From assembly GCA_025618425.1 (NCBI GenBank), contig CM046832.1:54116993-54180992 (forward strand): a stretch of DNA of 64,000 nt, in the 5' to 3' direction. Shown here one piece after another: positions 53,606-62,600 of this stretch. The translations under genes were made by a program, and so were the position numbers. The notes below the pieces were generated by a model that did no database searches, was not told the origin of the DNA, and worked only from the letters and a program-made list of their open reading frames with translations. Position 1 is the stretch's first letter. Every line of letters starts with the position of its first letter. Source of the DNA: Heliocidaris tuberculata (lineage: Eukaryota; Echinodermata; Echinoidea; Camarodonta; Echinometridae).

Positions 53606-56600
53606 TCAGGGTTCACTGGCAATAGAAGTGGTAGCATAGCATTTTATTGAACTAATATACTATTTCTACATTTATCAAATAAAACAGAAGTGAACAGAAC
53701 GTGATAGGATAAATATGTTATAGATAGGACAAGACTGAATAAAATTGAATATAGTAAAGTAAGTAAGAAAGGTCACTGAAAATGGGGGGGGGGGGGGGGG
53801 GGAGTGAAAACATGCAGATACAGTCAGCACAGTAAATAGAAGTAAAAGACTGAAATGTACAGAAAACATGTCCACAAAATAATGTTTGCCATATAAGCAA
53901 TGACAACAAACATCATTTGCGTTTTATTTATTGTTTTAATCAATGTAAATCAAATACACTTTAATATGTACAAATATGAAATAAAAAACACACATGCATC
54001 ATCCATGCATGACATATATACCAATATTCAAATGATTCTATACTTTTGTCCATTTTTTTTTCCAGATTAGGGTTGGATCATACAAATGAAAGGGTCAAAG
54101 TGACCAAAGGAAATGTAACTCCAAAGAAAACTGAACAACCTTCTTTTTCAAGTATGTTGTGATGAAGCTAAGGCTAACGCACTTATTAGTACAGGACATC
54201 TAACCTACTGTCAGTAGTTGGGTAAAAGTGCACTTTCTTCTCTAAAATGATGCCTGCAATAGTTAGGAACAGTAAGGTTTGCAATTCTCATTCTTTTAAA
54301 GTTAGAAATCAGAGAAAAGCATCAGATTTGTTCCAAAATATATGACTCTCTTGTCTATCATAAAAATAATAGTAATCAACCAGTCACACCAAGAACATTC
54401 CTGTACTTTCAGTGAATGAAAGCAAACATGACACTGGATAATGATAAACAGACCAATACCTCTGAAATTGTTGTAGTAGATGTGGTTATGTTATCAAGTC
54501 TGTCAAATAATTCTTTTGATATCTAGCTACGTTTAACTTCATTAGCAGTTTTCGTTGAGCTTCTTCAATTCAGCAGAATGAAAATAAACCATACTGTCAC
54601 TCTAAAAAATCATAGGATTTTCAGTACACCAAGGTCATTTTTATAGTACATATGTGCCTAAAAAATTGAAGAAAGTAACCCAGAAGAAGTCAATGCTGAT
54701 CAAGGTAACACTCAAATAGGTGACTCATATGAAAACAAATTGTGTGGCATTTCTAAATCTTTATGACATAACTAGAGATCACCATGTTAAAATGTCAGTT
54801 ATACTAAATAAAATAAGGCCACATAAAGTGTTGTTGACATATCTTTTAGACTTGGAATGAACTTTAAGTACTAATAAGTACTAATGAGAAAGTTATTGCC
54901 TTTTTTTTTTTGGTTGTTGTTGTTTTGTTTTGTTTTGCTTTGTTTTGTTTTGTTTGTTTTTTTGGTAAGACCTTGCACATCTAAAATGTAATAAATAAGA
55001 GTGCAATGCATAGCATCCATACACCGTGATTATAATATTATCTCCTGAATATTTCATGGAGACACATTCCATATGAAATCATGCTTCTTATGAAGGCACA
55101 TTTATGGAGGCTAATGATGAAATTTGCAACTGGCACATCCTAGATTTATTTGCATTTGTGAAAGTTAACCAAACAAATTCTTCCCCAAAACTTGGAAAAT
55201 TTTCTTATTTTTTAACAATTATATCTTGTAGAATTGGTCTTCGTCAATCTCCTCCTTCATCTGACTGCTCATGGTTTGGTAAACTTTGTCTGCAGAAGGA
55301 AAAAAAAATCAAGATCGAAATTAGAAAGATAATCCAAGATTTATCCTGATGAACATAAATACATATTTCTACATTTCCAATGCTATGGCACATAAAGTGA
55401 TAAAACTATTGATACACACAAGTTAGAGAATAGGAATGCAATGCTATAGATACAACAGCTAACTGACATAAACTAGTGATAGTTGTGACAAATATATGTC
55501 CTCTAAGCCATGCATTGTAAATTGAAATAATTCGTCGAATAAGGAATGCAATGTGATCCCACAGATCTAAAAACAGGTATTGTATATAGCCATGCAATGG
55601 GAATCCACTCTCTAAAGATGTTACAAAAGCTATAAGAACAACATGAGATAAGCTCTTTTTTTCTATAGCAGAGCGCATTTCTTCCTCATCACTTTCACTG
55701 AGAAGCCTCCTTTTTCTCTGGAAACAGAAAGGGATTACAATGCAACATTTTGTCTATTTTGAATTATACAGACAAATGTCAACACAACATGATATTGGTC
55801 TAAGATATGTTTCAGAGACCTACTGTATATTTGTATTGATGAGAACATGTTTCACTTAATCAATGACAGTGGGAAAACATGGAATATATTTATCCTGACT
55901 TGTTGCCTAAAAGAACAGACAAAAGTCTGACATGTTGAGAAGAGTTTTATATATTTCAGTTATAAAGCATGATGTTATTTTCCCATAGACATTTGCAAAG
56001 AATAGAAAACTTCAAATATTGAATTTCCAAAAACCTAATGAAGTAATCAAACAACTACATCAAATTTAGAAATCCTTTGATAATCTTAAAGATCATGAGT
56101 GAGTCTGCCTGACATAATTATTAACTTGACAAATATTGAATGAAACAATTTTAGGAGACATATTATAGTTTCATAAATTTTCAATCAAAGTTGAGTCTAA
56201 GTTTGGAATTTCAATAATCAATATGACACCTTGTAATAATATGAGGGGGAAAACACAGAGCATGCACACTAGCATTTCTTACCTGAGGTTTGCTTTTTGC
56301 TGGCTTAGGTGGGACATAACCTGGGTCATCATCCTTTAAGTATAAATAAGCAAACACATTGACTTCATTAATCCCTTTTTAAATTAAAAAAAAGATGAAT
56401 AGGTAAATCTGAGCTGTTTATGAAATGAAACATTAAAGAAAAGAGAAAGAGAATGGGAAAATGAAATTTAACTACATTAGTCAAGCTCGGTGTAGGAGGT
56501 CTGTAGTAGCAGTGCTAAACAAACATGGCTGTTTGTTTAGTTTACTTATACTGAAAATATCTTACTATCCATCTCTTTCTTACTGGTTATATCATATAAC

Positions 56601-59600
56601 AAAAGTCTCTGTGTATTCTAATAATGTGGCAGGTCCTGACTACAATGTAAAGACAAGCAGGTAGGAGCAATGTGCTCACTTATTCTTATGCGAGACATTA
56701 TGGCAAATGTAACTCCACGGCAGGGTTTTAGCTTAATCTAAAGGCAAGTTTTAATGAAGAGACTAAAAATTTAACAAAAACAAAAACTTAGAATGAGGCA
56801 TACACTGTCTCTCGTTTAACATGAATAAGAGCCATCTTAAATATAGCATTTAGGGAAAACTTGGTGTTTAAGGCCATTTAACCCTTACTGTACTGGGCTA
56901 TTTCGAGCTCCTCTCTGAACTGGGGGGGGGGGGGGGCCTCGGAGGCCCCCCCCCCTCTGATCTCGGCCGCGACATGACGGATCGCCGCGAAATTTTGCAC
57001 AGACCTCGAGAATCGCGTAAAGAACACAAATCCATCGTTACTTTTATGTAAATCTTTATTTTTTCATTTAATATTATAATTTATGCAAATTATATGCATA
57101 AATATGCATTTTGGTTGATAATTAAGTAAAGAAAGGCCTTAGAGATAAAATTTTAATGCAAAAAGTTCTTTCTAAACCTTAAAATCATTATTATATAAGA
57201 AAAAATTCCAAAAGTGATTTCAATTCTTATGTATTCTATTGTTTTACAAATTTCTTATGTATTTCTTTGTTTTTCAACTTTAACTTTTTTATTGTTTTTT
57301 AAAGTCTACTCTTTCAGAGTGTTATCTGAACTAATATTCAGTTAAAACAGATGATAATTACAGCTTATAGAATAAATTACAGGTGATAAAGGAGAAACAT
57401 GAGGAAATGTAGTTTTCCATTTGTTTTGTACACAAAACTCAGAAATTCTCCGTTTTCGGGCTGACATGAGGTCACAAAAGGTCATTTGACTCGGTAACGG
57501 TATGACCGATTTTCGCGAACTTGGTGTCAAAAGATGCGCAAGACCTGTAAGAAAAAAGTCAGAAAGTGGCGTGGCGTGAAATGGAGCGGTTCGAAATGCG
57601 CGGCAGAATTTGTCTAGGGGGGGGGCCTCCCAGGCCCTCCCCCCCCCAGTGCAGTTAGGGTTAATATTGTTTTGCTTGGAATTATGTGTATCCTATTCAT
57701 ATTTTGCATAATGGCATTACTTTTCATGGTAACCCATTATTACCACAGAAGGTATGAAGATACAGTGCTAGAAAAAATACTCCGATCAGAGTCCTGTTGA
57801 ATAAGTTTCTAATTTTTGACCTTTATTTCAGATCATCTTCAGGAACTAAAACATTAGTGAACATGAACAATTTATATATAGTGTGAAAGTTTGACATCAA
57901 GTGGACTCAATCAATCAAATTACAAATAGAAAAGGAATGATATAAAAAATACAAAGGAGAGTAGTTGATAAGTATACCATCCAGAGGAATGTTAAATGGG
58001 ATCACAGTCACATAATGATAAATAAGAATGTTGATAAGGGGGGATAAATACATTGTATACAAAGGGAATTAAAGGAACAAATTGTAAAGGTTGTACTAGT
58101 GAAGAGGAGATTACAGGAGTTCAAGTAATTGAAAAAGTCATTAGGAAGGCAAAATAAAGTAGAATGTAACTGAAAGAGGGAGCTATCACGAGAGAACAAT
58201 ACACGCTACAAGTAAAAGGCTGAGGTCATGAACATATAGCTCACTGTCTTAAAGTTGAGTGTTTTGTAGTTCATTGCCTTAAAGTAGATGTAGAAAACAG
58301 ACAAGTTGAAAATATAATTGGAAGGAAATACATAGAGAATTTTAAAAAATTAACAAATTTAGAAATTATGAATATCCACTTTTCAAAGAGACTGCAAGTA
58401 CATATTACCATAATACAAGGGGGGGGGGGGGGTACAGAGCACTCTATGTGCAGTGTACATAATAATAAACAAATATATCATTACAATACTTGGTAGTTTT
58501 AAAAGATCTGGAGTTCTTTGGAAACTTTGATTCCAGAGTTAAGTGATGGATGATTTCTTTCTGATAGCAAAAGCTTCTTTGTAAAGAAGGATATTTTCTG
58601 TTTTCTACCTCTACTTTAGGGCAATGAACTACAAAACACTCAACTTTAAGACAGTGAGCTATGTTCATGACCTCAGACTTTTATTTGTAACGTTAATTGT
58701 TCTCTCGTGATAGCTCCCTCTTTCTGTTACATTCTACTTTATTTTGCCTTCCTGAATGACTTTTTAAATTACTTGAACTCCTCTTCACTAGTGCACCCCT
58801 TTACAATTTGATCCCATTTAACATTCCTCTGGATGGTATAATTCTCAGCCACTCTCCTTTGTATTTTTAATCTCATTCCTTTTCTATTTGTAATTTGATT
58901 GATTGAGTTCACTTGATGTCAAACTTTCACACTATATATAAACTGTTCACGTTCACTAATGTTTTAGTTCCTGAAGATGATCTGAAATAAAGGTCAAAAA
59001 ATAGAAACTCATTCAACATAACTCTGATCAGAGTATTTTTTTTTCTAGCACTGTATTTTCACAGTAAATACTAGTAGATTTGAATAGCAGTACTATCTTA
59101 ACAGCATAGTAAGCATACATGCATTACTTACAGTAGACGTGTTGGGTGTTTCTGCTTCTGGCGCTGGTGCTGATGCTGATGCTGGTGCTGGTGCTTCTGG
59201 TGCAGGTGCTGATGTTTTTTAGTGCATCAACCTTGGAGAAAGAAAGACAAAATTATATATGATTGCAACAGCAAGTTATTTCCAGTAAATTTGTCTGAAT
59301 TAGAATTACTCTTTGGTAGTTACTAGTCCTGAATTTTGGGTAACATAAAATTTATTGCACACAAATATTCAAACAAGCAAGCAAGATATGTCCAAGAATT
59401 TATGATACTTAATGCACTCTCAACAGAGCCCGATCAGTTTGAAGTAAATAAAGCTATTTATTATTAGAAGTGATATGACAGCAAGAAGACAAACCTTACT
59501 CACTAGTAATGAGCTTGAGGTGGCAACCCATAAACTAGATGGGGCTGATGAGGTCCTAGGCTTTGGAGTAGGAGGCAATATGTCATCCTTTCAAAACAAA

Positions 59601-62600
59601 GAAACAAAGAAAATTATTTACTTTCAAAATTATCTTAAAATTACTTCTAAATCCTATTTGCATACAGCTCCATTGCTACACCCCCTACTTCAGCAAAGAA
59701 AGAAGTGGTAAATGTATGTTTTCCAATATGTACACTCTTATGGGAATATATAACTATCCATGCAAAAGAAAACATGTATAGCAATAAGGAGGACATGAAG
59801 AAGAGGAAGTAGGTTTTTTTTTTTTTTTTTTAATTAGAGAAGGGGTGATAAAATAGTAGACATTGTACTACATAAAACCTTTCACCCTCGCTTTAACCTT
59901 TGCAAAGAATGCCAGATGATTGTCTTTCAAAACAAAAACATAATTTACAATAAACAAAATTATGTCAAAGGAGGACCCTTCAAAAAGATGGGTTCTCCTT
60001 ATTCATCATTAGAAATGATAAAATGTAACAGACAGCAAGAAGTCAAACATAAATTACCTGTTAAAAGCTTGAAGTGGCAACCCATAAACTAGATGGGGCT
60101 GATGAGGTGCTTGGCCTTGGATTACTAGGTAATACATGTACATCATCCTTTCAAAACAAAGAAACAAAGAAAATTATTTACTTTCAATATTACTTTAAAA
60201 TTAATTCTAAATCGTATTATTTCTCATGAATATTACCAGCTAATTCAATTGGTTGATCATCTGATAATTTGCATACAGCTCCTACACCCTCTACTTCAAC
60301 AAAGAAAAAAGTGGAAATGTATGTTTTTCAATGTGTACACTTTTATAGGAATATAACTATCCATGCAAATAAGTGGACATGCATTTAAAGGCACATAGAT
60401 AGTGGACTTATGTTATGCATCCTTCCAAAATCTGCATTGAGTAGGACATATCAATGTCCAAATAACCTGTAATCAATATCAAACTTACATTCTAATGCAA
60501 AATGATTGTCAAATTATGCAAATTATACCAGTATGTTTCATACATTACTATTAATAATATTAAATGACTTTTATATTTTAGGACACAAAGGGGTATATTA
60601 CACTCAATGTGAAAATATTTCACTCATCATAATGATTCATGAGATATGTTCAGCTTGGGCAATGTAATCCTGTATCCCACTCAAGACATTCAACATTATA
60701 TCATTACTCACCGAGGTAACTACAGTCTTCCTGATGATTGAGGGATTGGTAGAGGTCCTGGGTTCTATCCCCACTAAGTGCTTAAATCCATGGATGAGAT
60801 GTTTCAGCCAAATTTGTCCCTCTCCACCCAGGTGCTAAACAGTCACCTAGCAATGTTGGAGTAATAAAAATATATGGGCTCTCAGGGAGAACATTTTTCA
60901 TACTGATGAGGCTACCCTGAGGCTACCACATTATTCATATTCCCTTAGTAGAATTCAGTGCGGCAAAAAGTACTCAGAAAAGAGTTTATGAAATTTCTCA
61001 GTATTTCCTGAACAGGAGAACTAGTGTAGAGAGAGATTCTGTAAAGTACCACTTGTTGTCACAAGACCATATGAATCAAATTCAGTAGTCTTTATTTTGC
61101 CTTCATTCTTCATTTTGCTAACAAGCACCTCGTATGTCGTGTGAGTGAGCATTCACATATTTCATAATACTAAGATAATTTCAGGGTGTACATTGCTAAT
61201 GAAATCAATTGTGTTTTACTTTTCAAGATATGTTAAAGTGATTTACTTTTAAAGCTAACGTGAGGTCAAACTTGAAACTCACTCACGTACTACGTACGAG
61301 GTTATGCCATGGGTCTAACTCTGACTTACGGTACACAAGAATGGATATGTGGGACTGAACACGATCTGACCATACAAAGTTAACAAACTAGACTCTTTTT
61401 GTCTTTAAAGTTTCAAAAAAACTTTTCTCCCCACCCATTATAAATATAATGATAGAACCCAGTATCAAGCGGAGTATGCTTACCCAGGACATGATCGATC
61501 TTCGACAACAATTATTCAAAACTTTCAATTTATCGCAGTGCCAGCGACCAAATATCCGGTTATCCGGTGAGTTGCTGAACGACGACTAAGTAGCGGGATC
61601 CGATAATTGTGCACCCGATTCCAGTAATTGTGCACCCAATTTCATGTACTGTGCCCCAACAACAGGTGCACAGTTCATCGGATTTTCAGTAGTAGTGTGC
61701 ACCCCTGGGGCACACTTCACAAAGTGGGGGCATAGATCAAGAAAAGGGGGCTCACTTCAAGAAAATGGGGCATACTTCAGAAAAAAGGGGCAAGCTTCAT
61801 ATAATTTGGGCACAGTTCATACGGTTTTTAGAGCACAATTCATTGAGATATCTCTCTCTCTCTTTCTCTCCCTCCCTCCTCTTTCTCCCTCCTTCCTCTC
61901 TCTCTCTCTCTCTCTCTCTCCCCCTCCCTCCTATCTCTCTCTCTCTCTCTCTCTCTCCCCCCCTCCCTCCTATCTCTCGGTCTCTCGGTCTCTCGGTCTC
62001 TCGGTCTCTCGTTCTCTCAGTCTCTCTTTCTCTCTGTCTCTTTATAGCAAACGATATGAACCAATTTCTCTTTCCCCCCGGTGTATTCTTAGCATTTTTC
62101 AAGCATGATAATTTAAATCAGTCTGTTTTAGTAATGTTCTCCCTCTTGTCTTCTTTTTTCTCCATCTCTGAATATTTATTATCCATCATGAATCTATTTT
62201 CTTCTGTTTTCTGCTCTCTTTCTTTATCTTGATACTTTCTGCTTCGAGTCAAATTCTGTCACTATTATATGTTTCCAGTTTTCTTTCCTACACTGTATGT
62301 CATTCTATTCTTCTCTTTCTCTGTTTGTCTTTGGTTTACTCTTTAACTCTTAACTTTGGTTAACTGCTTATTTGTTTTAAATAAAGAATACACAGTGACC
62401 GATATTGTCACTCTGCAGTGATTTTGTAAATAACATTGTAAAAATCTTAAAATATTGAACAGAACTAGCATTTTTAAAGTTGATATATTTGTTTTTGTTT
62501 TCTTGTGCAGAGTGCAGATGCTCTAACGCGTCCATCTGTTATGGTGAGTCTGGAGAATGTTTCTGTTCTGCTGACACAGATGGTCCTTTGTGTGAGCATA

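Noticed and set aside
55406..55640. Hydrophobic extension of the antisense RKRR exon as a membrane protein
   Set aside because: The open frame continues, but its composition follows the AT-rich sequence, and it would contradict the acidic final exon; an earlier donor is more likely.
60712..60757. Antisense exon reading DLYQSLNHQEDCSYL next to a good donor
   Set aside because: It overlaps the tRNA-like head of a SINE remnant and its acceptor lacks a pyrimidine tract, so the open frame is probably chance.
61644..62232. Ser/Leu/Pro-rich ORFs on + and Arg/Glu-rich ORF on -
   Set aside because: Translations of the (TC)n tract; the surrounding CACAGTTCAT-type phrases are a degenerate repeat, not coding.
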